From: Siphlonurus alternatus
Lineage: Eukaryota > Arthropoda > Insecta > Ephemeroptera > Siphlonuridae
Assembly: GCA_949825025.1 (NCBI GenBank)
Contig: OX463784.1
Location: 12,595,283-12,659,282 of the forward strand
Direction of reading: 5' to 3'
DNA length: 64,000 bases
In this document: positions 1 to 11,159 of the stretch, in pieces
Layout: each line of letters begins with the position of its first letter
How positions within the stretch are numbered: position 1 is the stretch's first letter
Program-made: the position numbers and the translations under genes
Notes under the pieces: model-generated
What the model saw: the letters and a program-made list of their open reading frames with translations, nothing else
What the model was told of the DNA's origin: nothing
Database searches by the model: none

Positions 1-289
1 ATTTTCAAATGTTCATTTTATGTCTATATGTTATATAATAATAATACGAGTAGGATGACGACTTTTTTGTTTTATTACTTTTTTAATTTATTTATTTTAT
101 ATCCAATATATAATATTCGAAGTTAGAAAAAATATGTTTTTAAAATAATTAGTTGGAATTACTATACAGATAATAGTTAACTTCCACAACATCGCCGCGT
201 AGACTTCTACATTTTGATGAGCTCCCCACACCGTGAAACCTCGCTACCGCGCTACTATGCCACGAATGCTCCTTGGGGCTGCTCCTTCA

Positions 290-415
290 GCGAAGGTTTT
301 TTTTTTCCGTGTTTTTTTTTATCCCCGAGGGTTTTTTTTTCCTAGGGTTTTTTTCAAGGGTTTTTTAATACAAGGGTTTTTTTTCCGAGGGTTTTTTTTC
401 CGCGATTCAAAAGTT
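290..415. repeat. Degenerate GGGTTTTTTTT minisatellite
   Basis: Six runs of about seven to nine T, most introduced by GGG and separated by short CCxA-like spacers, form an irregular tandem array with a unit of about 19 bp. It sits beside a GC-richer patch at 190-300. The short frames through it on both strands are low-complexity Phe or Lys strings and not genes. Confidence 0.55.
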
Positions 416-627
416 TTACATGGAGCATTATGGACGCGGGAACCGTAAATGGAGGTGTTGTGAGAAAACCATCCCCTGAATTTGTTTAAACCATACAACT
501 TCATAAAGTTTTAAAACATTCTCCAAATTTTCAAATTTATTTAAAAAAAAATGTAATCACTTATTGATTAAATGCATACAGGCTGAGATTATAATATAAT
601 CGTCAATAGAAAATTTGACAAAAAGGT

Positions 628-866
628 AATGATTAATTAAAATCGTGAACTATACTGGCCAGAAAGGACAGAAGCTTGATGGTTCACGTCGTGAACTATC
701 AATCTTCTGTCCTTTCTGGCCAGTATACTCACTACGTTCACATGACGGTGTTTAATGCGTATTCGTTGACGACGGATAATGTTATTCTTATGAGGCGTCG
801 TCAACGAATACGCATTAAATACCGTCATGTGAACGTACTGACTGTATAGTTTTCATAAAATGATTA
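628..866. mobile_element. Paired-hairpin element with possible 8-bp target duplication
   Basis: Two nearly perfect hairpins lie side by side. Hairpin 1 has arms 651-688 and 690-727 (38 nt, two mismatches, 1-nt loop). Hairpin 2 has arms 733-774 and 796-837 (42 nt, one mismatch, 21-nt loop). A short outer inverted repeat (AACTATAC, 647-654, and GTATAGTT, 844-851) encloses both. The direct repeat AATGATTA at 628-635 and 859-866 would fit an hAT-type 8-bp target duplication, but an AT-rich 8-mer can recur by chance. No coding capacity. Confidence 0.6.
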
Positions 867-877
867 TTTTTTTTTTC

Positions 878-926
878 TTAATCTAAAACACTTGGTATTT
901 CTGCTGAATTTGGCTTAATTTTTGCA
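878..926 (-). CDS. Candidate terminal exon, unknown protein
   Basis: On the minus strand a good 3' splice site (pyrimidine-rich AGTTTTATTTCAG) is followed by an open frame that ends in TAA. It would encode one shared codon and then AKIKPNSAEIPSVLD. The residue mix is more protein-like than the surrounding AT-rich frames. The exon starts in phase 2 (two bases needed from the previous exon), which matches none of the other minus-strand candidates directly. At 49 nt, chance cannot be excluded. No family recognised. Confidence 0.28.
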
Positions 927-1329
927 CTGAAATAAAACTTTCTAGTTTTCACCTCCAAATTGAAAATGTAAGACATGTTTCTAATTGTTTTTTACAAGTG
1001 GTATTATAGAACGATTCCTTTATAACTATAATGTATAAAATACTATACAATTTTAAGTGAAATTTTTTTCTAGCTTTAAAAAAAATTAATTTAACATCAA
1101 ACATACGGTATCACAAAGTTTTTTTATTATAAAGTTTATTATTTCAATTATAACTATTAAAAAATAACATATCCCTTTTTTTTAAAACCTGTCTGATTTT
1201 AAATTGAATACTTCAAAAAGATTTGTATTGAATACGTGCAATACTTTAGATCTAAACCCTTATAGATATAACAAATACTGTTTACAAGAAAAGACTTACT
1301 GTATTCGTGTACTTCTTTTGTTAATGTAC

Positions 1330-1483
1330 CTTGAGTATATAACCTTTCAGCTTGTCAGGATCACAATGCTTTCCTTGTGATCTAAATGGAATTTTATTGA
1401 AGTACTTGAATGTAGTACACAGTTGTTGCAATAAAATACATTCAATATATTGCATAATAAAGTTTAGTAACGGCTTATTAAGG
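1330..1483 (-). CDS. Candidate internal exon (51 codons), unknown protein
   Basis: A strong minus-strand 3' splice site (T-run, then TTAAACTAG) precedes 154 nt of open frame ending at CTCAAG|GTACAT, a plausible 5' splice site. The translation runs from LNKPLLNFIMQY to KHCDPDKLKGYILK and has two dispersed Cys and a Lys/Asp-rich end. If the donor is not used, the frame stops two codons later (VH, then TAA), so this could instead be a terminal exon. A second strong donor-like ACA|GTAAGT lies about 35 nt downstream but beyond the stop. No recognised domain. Confidence 0.33.
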
Positions 1484-1597
1484 CTAGTTTAACAAAAAAA
1501 AAAAGATGACCCTTTTGTAAAAAATGTTGGTTTACATTTTTTTTTATTGATGTTTCATTTTATGTTAAAAATTATGAATAAATAAGCAAATATCAAA

Positions 1598-1676
1598 CTA
1601 TCGAACATACAAACAATCGAATTATTGATAAAAACAAACAATCGAAATATCGAAAAAAACAAACTATCGGACGAAC
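1598..1676. repeat. Degenerate AAACAATCGA / TATCGA repeat
   Basis: About five irregular copies of a 10-16 bp motif built around ATCGA lie in AT-rich DNA. It resembles the GAATCGAAAA subrepeat of the foldback element at 36.6 kb, but the match is too short to prove kinship. Confidence 0.3.
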
Positions 1677-1739
1677 AAATTGGATCTTCTCCGCATCCAA
1701 CTCCATATATACATGATGTTCTATGCTGGATTACTACTA

Positions 1740-2049
1740 TATACTAATATACTGTAATACTGTAATACTGTAATATAAATCTTTATCATAAGTTTGTGTC
1801 TATATTTGTTTTTATGATGGATACTATTAAATTTTGTTGTTTGATACATGAGTTGCTATATATTGTCATGTACAGTCGAATAGCATTGAAAATATTAAAT
1901 GAATTATTATATGAATATGTAGATTCCTGTCGAAAAAAACATAAAATAATTTTATTCTTCTCACTTGAATTATAGATGTACCAAGTTTTTGTACCTCCAA
2001 GTTTTTTCATTTTTGCACCTCTATGTTGTATTATGGTACAGGCACACGA

Positions 2050-2133
<84 letters not shown>

Positions 2134-2157
2134 ATATTATAAATAAATAAATAAAGT
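1740..2157 (+). repeat. Possible retroposon 3' end with (AAAT)n tail
   Basis: An (ACTGTAAT)n-type repeat near 1750 is followed by about 250 bp of non-repetitive sequence. That sequence runs into a TAAA array of about 105 bp (2051-2157), interrupted once by TATTAT. A unique segment ending directly in an (AAAT)n array fits the 3' tail of a non-LTR retroposon inserted in plus orientation. A 74-codon minus-strand frame (1786-2010) runs through it and is Asn/Ile/Lys rich. I do not regard it as a gene. Confidence 0.4.
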
Positions 2158-2290
2158 CATTGTCCTATACTGTCATCGGTTCATTTGAGTTTGACGTCTT
2201 GGAGGGTCTATGTGTAAAAAACAATGCTAATAATTACCATTAATCCTTGACTGTATAAAAACCAAGTGAATTCCATTGTTATAATTTTTT

Positions 2291-2397
2291 TTATTTGAGC
2301 TTGAGGGCTCTTCCAGATTTTAATACTTGTATATTGTAATGATATTCAAGGGCATCAGTAGCCCATAAAAGCGATGCATTCATTTTACGATAATTAT
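2291..2397 (-). CDS. Candidate terminal exon (34 codons), unknown protein
   Basis: The minus strand has a pyrimidine-rich 3' splice site (CTTGACTGCCCTAG) followed by AT and 34 open codons to TAA. The translation begins NYRKMNASLLWATDALEYHY and ends LKSGRALKLK. Trp, Gly, Asp and Ala occur at protein-like frequencies, unlike chance AT-rich frames. It would need one base from the previous exon. The upstream minus-strand exon at 3162-3290 ends in phase 0, so at least one further exon would lie between. Chance remains possible at this length. Confidence 0.32.
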
Positions 2398-2544
2398 CTA
2401 GGGCAGTCAAGCTTGCTTACACGTCATCACTATAGGCTTAAATAATTAAAACTAAGTTTACATGGAGAGGTAAATTAGACAAAATCTTTTTGATATAGAT
2501 AGGTGTCATAAATTGTTCAAAATATTACAAGGAATGTTAATATG

Positions 2545-2683
2545 TTAGGCCGGTATTACACGATAAAATTGTTCCTTACAAGAAAATTTCAGCTCCATTT
2601 GTTAGTATGGAGATGACATTTTTTTTTTTAAAGGAAAAATTATATGCAAAAATTGTATTGTGTAATAAGGGCTTTAGGCCTTA
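2545..2683. mobile_element. Short MITE with GTATTACAC inverted repeats
   Basis: Imperfect terminal inverted repeats begin TTAGGCC and include GTATTACAC and its complement GTGTAATA, enclosing about 90 bp with no coding potential. It lies between two candidate minus-strand exons, so it may be intronic. Confidence 0.5.
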
Positions 2684-3161
2684 GACTTGCAAATATATAA
2701 ACCTGGAATTCTTATCCAAATACGTATTTTATGCAAACTCTTTTCGAGTGTGCGAGCTTAATATTTCCAAAATGTTAAATATTTTGTCTTACCATGCAGC
2801 TTTGATTTCGATTTTTTTTTTTAGTACATTTTAACATTATTGGTTAAAAAAATAAGAAAAATAAAATTTAGGAAAAAAACTTGACCTATACGTGAATTTG
2901 AAGCGTTTCGTCATTATACAGATTTTAAATTTTCTTACAATGACGACTGTAAACAAAACAATAATAATTAATTTATAATAATTACAAAATATTCAAGAAA
3001 CAATCCCAATATTTCGTCTCATACCATACATGGATATATCTATAACAACATTCTCAAATAATTTCATCAAAACTGCACCATAAAATCTCTTTACTATGAT
3101 CATTCATCAAATTCTTGTGATTTTGACATCGATTAAATTTAATTGTTTCATGTAATCTTAC

Positions 3162-3290
3162 CTTTAATATTGAGCACGTGCTCAGTAAGCGTGCAGCCGT
3201 CTGTAAAACGTTTTTACCGACAATTTGAATAAAGAATTGACGATAAAGTAAATAAATAGCTTGTGTCAACTTCAATTGAATAGCACCCAT
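3162..3290 (-). CDS. Candidate first coding exon (43 codons), unknown protein
   Basis: An ATG in a good context (GCCATGG) opens 43 codons that end precisely at TTAAAG|GTAAGA, a near-consensus 5' splice site in phase 0. An in-frame TGA stands just before the ATG. The product starts MGAIQLKLTQAIYLLYRQFF, continues with a hydrophobic and basic stretch, and ends RLLSTCSILK. The hydrophobic, Arg/Lys-rich and Asp/Glu-free N-terminus could be a signal anchor or mitochondrial presequence, but this is inference. The continuation beyond the donor to 3054 reads into probable intron. Confidence 0.37.
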
Positions 3291-4296
3291 GGCTCATTTA
3301 CATCTGCACTATTGAAAATTACTAAAGCGGAAATGTTTTTTGTAAATAATACGTACTGTTACATGATCTGTTTTGATTTTAAACTTGTGTATCTTGTGTA
3401 TTGAAAGTAATCTATTTTTGTATCAATTGCAACAGTTATATTAAATTTTTATATCAAATACTTGTACAGTAATTTTGTATTGTTTACTATAGTCTTGTAG
3501 TAAAACAGTTACTGTACTATTTATTTTGTAAGTACAGATGTCAGAATTTTATTTCTAAAATTTTATATAATTACATCACTAAGAGTTAATTAATTGAGAA
3601 GTGAGATAATATTTTAAAGAAATAACATTTTGATGTAATCATTATCCGTCTGAACACATTATGTATTTCTATTACTTCTATTTAATTATTAAATTGATTT
3701 TTTGTTAATAAGAATTAGCTAAAACACTTTTTTTATTGTGCGAAAGACAAAAATAGACTAGTTTTTTTATTAAAAAAGTGAATAGACACAAAATTATGCT
3801 ATTCTGAGTTTTTCAGTTTTACAATAATTATTTAAAAATATGTAGTTCTCGTGTGAAGAAAGAAAAAAAGAAAGAAAAAAAAAAAAAAAGCAAAGAAAAA
3901 ATTAAAAAGACTTAAAAGTACTCGCTCTTAATTTCCATTTTTGTAATGCAAAATTTTTGAATGGCTTTAATGTTTTCGTAGATCTAATTTCTTTGCATGC
4001 TAATATATACACAAACTACATTGTAACTTCTGAAAATCAGACGGTGTAACATTTTATAAACATTCCTAAAAGTATAACATGACTATTACACTATAATATT
4101 ACATACCATAATACTAGAGATCTGTTTCTCTAAGTTTAATCTAGACAATCTTACATGCAGTCTAGCAAACTAAAGCTAATCTTAAATCTTCATACTTGAT
4201 ATCATTATTTATAAAAATTTAATTATTAAATTTAATATCTTTATGAATTACAAGACCTATTTTTTTTTCAAGACAGTACTAAGAAATAAAAAAAAT

Positions 4297-4362
4297 ATTC
4301 CGTTTCGTTATAATCCGATACTATACATGTGGTCACAATATAACGGATTACTGCGTTACGAA
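4297..4362. repeat. Short imperfect palindrome
   Basis: CGTTTCGTTATAATCCG at 4301-4317 is mirrored imperfectly by CGGATTACTGCGTTACG about 30 bp on. This is probably a very short, decayed MITE. Confidence 0.35.
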
Positions 4363-4588
4363 GAAGAGGTACTTACAACCAGTTTTTTTATGTTGATGAT
4401 GTCACCTGGTCACTGTTGACACTCTCATCGCATGTCATAACTTGATATGTCTTCAATTAGGACGCATAGCTAATTCAATTTATTTAAAACATGGATTAAA
4501 CCTGCGTTGTGTAGAACGTAAAAAAATTGTAGCTCATCAAAAGTAGCTTTGAAATATAATCTTGTCGTCACGTTGTATGACAGGTCAC

Positions 4589-4589
4589 T

Positions 4590-4680
<91 letters not shown>
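4589..4680 (-). repeat. (TTTA)n array, about 23 copies
   Basis: An almost perfect tetranucleotide array. Read on the minus strand it is (TAAA)n, the same unit as the tails at 2.05, 19.2, 44.06 and 11.05 kb, so it may have grown from a retroposon tail inserted in minus orientation. Confidence 0.9.
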
Positions 4681-4681
<1 letters not shown>

Positions 4682-4861
4682 ACAAATGAGAAAACAATTT
4701 TCAAAAATTGATTTTAATTAAATTATCTTTCCATTCGCATATATCCATAGAATATCTGAATATAATAAAAAATTAAATAATTATCATTAATTTCTTATCA
4801 GTCTGAATTGATGAACAAAGTACGCAAGAGTGGACAAGAATAATAGTAAAAAAAAGTTTAC

Positions 4862-4946
4862 CTTCCGTGAAAATGAGAATTAATTCCTGCATAGCTAAAA
4901 TGGTAATTTTTATGGCAGTACTTTAATAAGCCTGAATTTATGGCAA
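4862..4946 (-). CDS. Candidate internal exon (27 codons), unknown protein
   Basis: The minus strand shows a textbook 3' splice site (T-run, then GCAG) and a near-consensus 5' splice site (CGGAAG|GTAAAC) exactly bounding 85 nt with one open frame. The translation is TT, then AINSGLLKYCHKNYHFSY, AGINSHFHG, and AG. Both boundaries agree on one frame, which raises confidence, but 27 open codons is short in AT-rich DNA. Entry phase 1, exit phase 2. Family unknown. Confidence 0.33.
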
Positions 4947-5133
4947 CTGCAAAAAAATAATTATGTCTAAAAATGTAAAAAATACATGAAAAAATGTAAT
5001 TAATTACAGGTATGCTTTGCACACGTAAAACTTATTAAACGAATCAATCTTAAGCTACATTATTTAAATTTATATAAAAAGTCATGTGAACCAAAATTGT
5101 AAAAATATGCTAAAACCACAAAAAATGTCAAAT

Positions 5134-5222
5134 TCTGTAAAAAAAAAATAAATAAATACAAGCCTAAATCAAAGGAATCTGTAAAAAAAAAAATAATAAA
5201 TACAAGCCTAAATCAAAGGAAT
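5134..5222. repeat. Two-copy tandem duplication, 44-45 bp unit
   Basis: Two adjacent copies contain an A-run followed by ATACAAGCCTAAATCAAAGG. They differ only in A-run length and one ATAA step, so the duplication is recent. Confidence 0.8.
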
Positions 5223-5863
5223 CTTCTTTATATTCCTTCTTATATTATAGAAAATGCTAGCAACCACAAACTGAATAAACTACAAAGCACTATCAGTTTC
5301 AACAAACTTTTAAACAATATTCGTGTCTCTAAATTTACAAAAGAATGTATTTAAAATTGTTTGTTTTTATTTTTTTCAATAAAACGACTTCTTTTATTTC
5401 CATGTTTCTAGTATTGTACAAAGTTGACAAAGCCTATAATCATTGTCAACTTAAACGGAGAGTGAATCCAGCTGCTTTAAGTGAGTGACCGCTTGCTGTC
5501 ATTCACAATATAAACATTGCACTTTTAATTATTTTAATTGTTTACTTTCTTTGTAATTAATTATCCACACTTGCTTTTTTTTATTTGTTGTTTATTAGGA
5601 AGTGAATTTTGTTAGCTAAAATGCATTGTATTTATCTAACTTCCATTGTATTAATTAAGAGGAATTTAATATAAATTCTTAATAGATACCCCCTGGTATA
5701 ATAATAAGAATACTCCCTGGTACAAAAGGTAGAAAAGCTTGGTAAGTTTCTGGATACCTCTTTAATCGTGCCCACTAAAAGTTATTTATAAAAGTGTAAA
5801 AAAACAAAAACAAAAAATGCATGTATGCAGATTGTGTACTGATAGAATGCCTACATATAAGGC

Positions 5864-6195
5864 AATGGACAACATACATGAAATTTTTTTATTGCAGAAA
5901 TGAATAGAGGGTACCAAATTATGCCACTCTGAATTCTTTTAGATTTTTTTGAAACCCAGAACTATTTTTAAAAAATTATTGAAAGTGCGGCCACGCCCCC
6001 TGGAGGCGTCAATAGGCGTCCAGTCTCTATCCTTTTTATTAAGGCTGCAGGGGTGCCAACTGAAATCACAGGACTTTCAATAATTATTTAAAAATAGTTC
6101 CGGGTTTCAAAAAAATCTGAAAAAATTCAGAGTAGCATAATTTGATACCATCTATTCATTTCTGCAATAAAATTTTTTCATGTATGTTGTCCATT
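5864..6195. mobile_element. MITE family A, copy 1
   Basis: A 332-bp palindromic element. It is bounded by AATGGACAACATACATGA and its complement. The subterminal repeat ATTGCAGAAATGRATAGAGG, shared with copies at 13.4, 49.1 and 55.1 kb, lies inside, followed by TTTTTCAGATTTTTT-like and CTATTTTTAAA blocks. The centre differs from the other copies and is GC-rich, with a CTCF-like core at 5995-6006. No open frame. Confidence 0.8.
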
Positions 6196-6298
6196 CCTAT
6201 ATATATACATTGCATTTCCTGAGCACCTGCTGATACTCTATATTCAGTCGTTTAGTTTGACAGCGTGTACTCGACTAAATCATGCAGGGTACATCATC

Positions 6299-6516
6299 CT
6301 TAAGGTGCATTTCCATGGAGCGATGTCAAGCGAAGCGAGAAAAAGCTCACTTGCTTTAATGTGCATTTCCATGTAGCGATGTTGAGCGGCACTTGGCGGA
6401 GCGAGAAATGCGTACTTGCTTCAATCTCATATGGCGACCATGTTTTAATTTGAGCCTCAGATTGGCTGCGGCACGAGATTTTCTCGCTTTTCCCGCTCCA
6501 TGGAAATGCACCTTTA
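6299..6516. mobile_element. MITE with GGTGCATTTCCATGGAGCG inverted repeats
   Basis: Terminal inverted repeats of about 20 bp (GGTGCATTTCCATGGAGCG and its complement), flanked by TTAA on the left and TTTA on the right, enclose about 175 bp. A second direct copy of the repeat (GTGCATTTCCATGTAGCGAT) lies inside at about 6361. TTA-type flanks suggest a TTAA-targeting or related transposase. The 75-codon minus frame through it is an accident of the palindrome. Confidence 0.75.
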
Positions 6517-9500
6517 TACTCTAACACGTTTATAAGAATATCTGCTTTATGTTTAATGCATTTGCGTTGTTGTCTGTTCTATAATATTTGACAAAAAGTT
6601 ACTGTATTTTAATATTTTTTTGTCCTGACTTCATAACTAAAAATAATTTTAACATTTTTCAAATCATCGTTTTATTTTTATTATATAATTAAATATCAGA
6701 GCCACATTCTTATTTTATATATATTTTTTTATTAATATACATTTTATTCACTTAATAGTGTTAATCTCTAACCTCTTACAAACACTAATAATCAATTAAA
6801 ATCTTATCTTATAAATACTTTTGGCCACTACTTCATTAATTTTACTTCATCTACAATAATAAATTTTATCAATATATCAGATCAAAAATTCTACAGAAGC
6901 TATTGTCAAATTCTTGTTATAAAAGATTAATTAACTATATTTATAAAACTTTAATGAAATGTTATATTTTTATCAAAATATCTTATTAAAAAAAAAAGTC
7001 AATGACTTTTAATATTTTTCAGAATGAAAAAAAAAGGTCATATATAGAATTAACGTTACATCAAAGATTAAATTGGAGTCATGTATGTGAATGTATAATA
7101 GTAATTTATCGTACATTGGACCTAACGATACTTTCTCACTGTTATTGACTTCAATACACTTGATGTGTTCTTATATTATACAATACAGTAGGAAGCGGCA
7201 TCGTGCAAAATCTTTAATATAATATAACCTCTTATATAGTTTCTCTCTTGTTAGTGAAAGCGAAATAGTAACCTTGCTTTTGAACTTGAATGATGTAAGA
7301 GAGATAATAATCAAAATATATACGTAATCATATGTAGTGAAGAAGAGTTAATATTATACGGCATTGTAAAAATATACTATGGAACTGAGTCTTAGGAGAT
7401 AAAAAAAAACTTAATTTGAGCTTTACATTTGAGATTTACTTTTCATATAATATATTTATAAGGAAAATAATTCCTTTCTTTCGATTATTTCTTTACCAAC
7501 TGGCATACAGTATAATATAAAGTTTTTTTTTATTATTATTTTTTTTCTTTTCATTGCATTGCTTGGAAAATTTCATTCGTCGATTTTTTTTTATTCGCCA
7601 AAATTTGCAAACATATTTAAACGCAAACTAAAATATCAGCAATGTTCGAATGATATAATGTTGATTTAGAAATTTTTCGAAGCAACTACTGTACAAATTT
7701 GTAATAAATTTGAATTATTTTGTAGGGAGAAAGCTGAAATTATTTAAATATAATATATAAAGAGATTTTAATCTTTTTTTTTTCCTAAGTAAATTGGATG
7801 CACAACCTAACTGTATATAATATTTAAAAAAATAATAATAAAAATAATTTTTAATAATATTATGATTTATGTGAACAATTCTCTTATATTTTTAAGTGTT
7901 ATCATTGTGTTATAAATAATAGTTCTATTATAGGCCATGTAGAAAGTAACTATATAATTATTAATATAAAAAAAAATGTATAATTTTACATATTTATTTG
8001 TTTAGTATTATAATGTTTTAAGTAATCAATCAAATATGTCCGCTTAAATCTTGTACGGTAAAAGTATAAGTTTTTTGTTGGTTTAAGACCTATCACAATA
8101 TTCATTAATATTCAATCTGATTAGATATTATCATATTTGATGAAACCAATCCACAGGCTATTACATGTTAATCATATATTATAAAAAATATATTAATATT
8201 CATAAACCAGAAAATATCAAAACGTACTTGTTTAATGCATGGCCAGTTCGTATAGACAAAAGAGGTCAGAAGAAGACAGTTTCCGAGATAGTAGCACCAT
8301 ATATTGTTCAAGAAATGTAAAATTCGTACCGAAAGTAGCCAAGAATTTATGAACTTTCTAGTTATATTTTAATCTCAAAACTTCGCACAAAGATTTTTTT
8401 TTTTTCAATATATCTGCAGAGTATATGAGCGATAGCAAATATATCGCTTGCAAAAAAACATAAGAATTCTCTACGAGTTTTATGATTATTATAGTTTATA
8501 GTCTGCATGTGTGATTCAATTTAACTGCCTTTTAAACTCTTTAACACTTCCGAAAAATAATCACGAATTCTCATAAAAATTTATAGTTTTTCGGCTTCTT
8601 TGCATATTTGTAGAAAACGTAATTCTTTTATTTTTATTTTTTTATTTAAATTTTTATAGTTTTCATAGTAGGAAGAGACAAATAAAATAATATTTTTGGA
8701 ATTTCAACAAAATCAGCTAAAAAAATGGAAAAAAAAAAAACATAACAACATTATATTTTACACCAAGAATAGTAAAAATACTAAATCTAAATTCTAATTT
8801 TAGTACTAAATTATATCAAATCCGACGTCTAAAAGATAGGTTGAAATTTATACTAAAGACTTTGTGAAGAGCATGATAGTCCATAATTACTTTAATTAAA
8901 GAAACGTGAATGATTTTAAAGCCTTTTTTTCTTGGATAAAAATGTTAACTTAATTTGCATGCATTAAAACCCATTAATATTATTCGTCAAGATGCATAAT
9001 ACATGAAACAATTCAATGTTGTTACAGTGGGAAGTCATACATAAGTATACAACGAATTTATTGACCCTCGCACTAACCTAACTAAATTTAATTAACTGAT
9101 ACAGGAAATTTGTTGCCTGAAGGGATACATAAAATGGTTATTAATCTAAATATTTTTATTCTGCATCAATTAACTTTTATATAATAATTATTTATTAAAT
9201 TTAAGTTACTTTAAAATATCTATTAACGAAACAACAAATTTCAATTAAAGTATTTTAATAACATTTTTCAATTTAATAATAATAAACAAAACACTTTCAA
9301 TTTTATTTATTAATTATAATACTTTTTTTTTCACTTTCAATTTATGATTATGAATTGCGGCATCATGTTTAATTATTATAAATATGACACCAAAGTACGT
9401 GTGTTGATGATTAATGTCTTTCACTTAACACTGTAGTAGTAAGTCAATTCATAAATGACGTAATATCAAAATTCTTTATATTTTATTTTTCAAAAATACT

Positions 9501-9800
9501 TAATCTTCTAAGTCATTATAATATACACGGAGAAAAATTTATAGCTAATTATTAAATTTTTATTTTTACATGGTCAAATTAAGACATAAATATTATATTT
9601 ACGTTTATAGCTTTATACGCTATTGCGTTATTAAATTGACGTATGATTTTACTTTACGGGCAATGATTGGCTTGATTAACAGATCAAAAGTCAATACATC
9701 AATAAATAAAATTTAATTATTATTAGTTATACTAATCGACCCTTTCCTTTTTTCTGATATTTTTTTTTTTAAATGCTTCAATGATTTTTTAGCAATTAAC
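6517..9800. other. AT-rich spacer or intron, nothing recognised
   Basis: More than 3 kb of A/T-rich sequence with homopolymer runs and no convincing open frame, palindrome, array or RNA gene on either strand. Confidence 0.5.
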
Positions 9801-9855
9801 CCTTTTTGAAAAGAGAATGTCTTTTGGGCCTACTTTTATTTCCCATTTTAAATTT

Positions 9856-9940
9856 CCCATCTCATCTCCCATCTCAATCTCCATCTCCATCTCCATCTCC
9901 CATCTCCCATCTCCCATCTCCCATATTTCCCATCTCAAAA
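9856..9940 (+). repeat. CCCATCT / CCATCT minisatellite
   Basis: About thirteen copies of a 6-7 bp pyrimidine-rich unit (CATCTC with one or two extra C), strand-asymmetric. The 72-codon plus frame through it translates as Ser/Pro repeats and is an artefact. Confidence 0.8.
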
Positions 9941-10304
9941 TTCATATTATGTATTTCTTTAATTCACTCAAATACCGCGCGTATATATAATTATATAAAA
10001 AACGAAGAAAAAAAATCTCATTGAAATATGTTAATTTGTGATTTAGAAGAAGCTAGGTTAAAAGAGCATGTAGTTTAGCCATATCAAAAGTGTTAAAGTC
10101 CGCATATCTATATGAATAATTATTGTTAACTATTTTATAATATCCAAAAGAGTTAAATTCATTATTTTTACATACCAATTAAATTCATATTTTTTTCTGT
10201 GTATAAACCTAAAAAAAAAAACTTTGTGAATAACATACAACTTTTTTTTAAGTGCATCATTAAAGAATGTATTCAGCATAATATCATTTTTTTTCTGTCA
10301 GATG

Positions 10305-10547
10305 TCAAAATAAAGTAAAAGTGCAACAGTAGCTGCTGTTGTTTGTTTTCTTCTTTTTTTTTTTTTTTTGTTGGTACATTCCGTAATAATCCATATCTTG
10401 TTCTCCAGATAATTTCTTCTTGTTGTTGCTCAAGTTCACTTTGCAAGGTCGCTGCTCACCACCGTCGTTATAATAATAAGGTCCAATGACCTCTTCAAAT
10501 TTACTCTCTCCTTTTTTTTTTAATTCTATATCATCATCAGCATATTT
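10305..10547 (-). CDS. Candidate exon with acidic and Tyr/Asn-rich translation, unknown protein
   Basis: An 80-codon minus-strand frame without stops. It begins KYADDDIELKKKGESKFEEV, continues IGPYYYNDGGEQRPCK, then LSGEQDMDYYGMYQQ, and then runs into Lys from a 16-A tract. The Asp/Glu/Gly/Tyr composition is unusual for chance AT-rich translation. A weak acceptor (GATGATATAG) could start it near 10526, and a possible donor GT follows GGAAT near 10378. There is no in-frame ATG upstream, so it would be an internal exon. The YADDD string recalls reverse transcriptase catalytic motifs, but the context does not fit and I do not make that call. The poly-Lys tail is probably outside the true exon. 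Confidence 0.35.
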   Translation of the reverse strand, partial: KYADDDIELKKKGESKFEEVIGPYYYNDGGEQRPCKVNLSNNKKKLSGEQDMDYYGMYQQKKKKKKKTNNSSYCCTFTLF

Positions 10548-11040
10548 TTAAGTCTATTTTTTATTTCTTACGAATGTTAAATCCAAAAAGACTGGTGAGA
10601 TTCAAAACAGGACAATTTACAAATATGTAATAAAGGTTACTTTCAATGTGTATATAGTGATAAGAATAATGGTCTTTATATCAAAAAGTGCACTCGTCGC
10701 TTTGGAAAATTTCCCAATTGCAGCCATGCTTTGTTATTTTTACGGTGCATGTTGATTAATAAAGTCACAAAAGAGAATTTTCCGAGGCGATTACTGTACT
10801 GTACATTCATTTAGTAGTTTCTTAAGTAAGAATGTTTTGGAATTGATTATATTTATATATACATTATTATACATATGTATATTTTTAAAAAAAATTGAAT
10901 TTTTCAACCAAAATAATGTATTATGAGCCAGGATCTTCCAAAAGATGCTTTGAAAAGTTATGTTTTTTTTACTGTGTATAGAGGTTATTTTACCTGGAAT
11001 TTTCAAACTTATTAATTGTTTTTTCTTGTTTTTGTTCTAA

Positions 11041-11130
11041 TAGATTTATTTATTTATTTATTCATTGTACATTCAGCCACAAGGGCTGAGGCTATTCAGG
11101 GAATTCAATCCCTCTTTAGCCGTAGTATAT
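11041..11130 (-). mobile_element. Retroposon 3' end with (AAAT)n tail
   Basis: On the minus strand two short stem-loops (GGGATTGAATTCCC, and CAGCCC-TTGT-GGCTG) are followed by GTACAATG and AATAAATAAATAAATAAAT. A stem-loop directly before a tetranucleotide tail is the usual 3' end layout of CR1/L2-like LINEs and their SINEs. The 5' extent is not clear. Confidence 0.5.
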
Positions 11131-11159
11131 ACATAAATTTTTGTTGAGATTTTTAGAAG

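Noticed and set aside
290..415. Telomere-like GGGTTT repeats
   Set aside because: The T-runs vary from six to nine and the spacers are irregular; no TTAGGG-type regularity.
5251..5354. Plus-strand frame of 33 codons after a good acceptor (TTCTTATATTATAG)
   Set aside because: The translation is Asn/Lys/Ile-rich, as expected by chance, and all nearby candidate exons are on the other strand.
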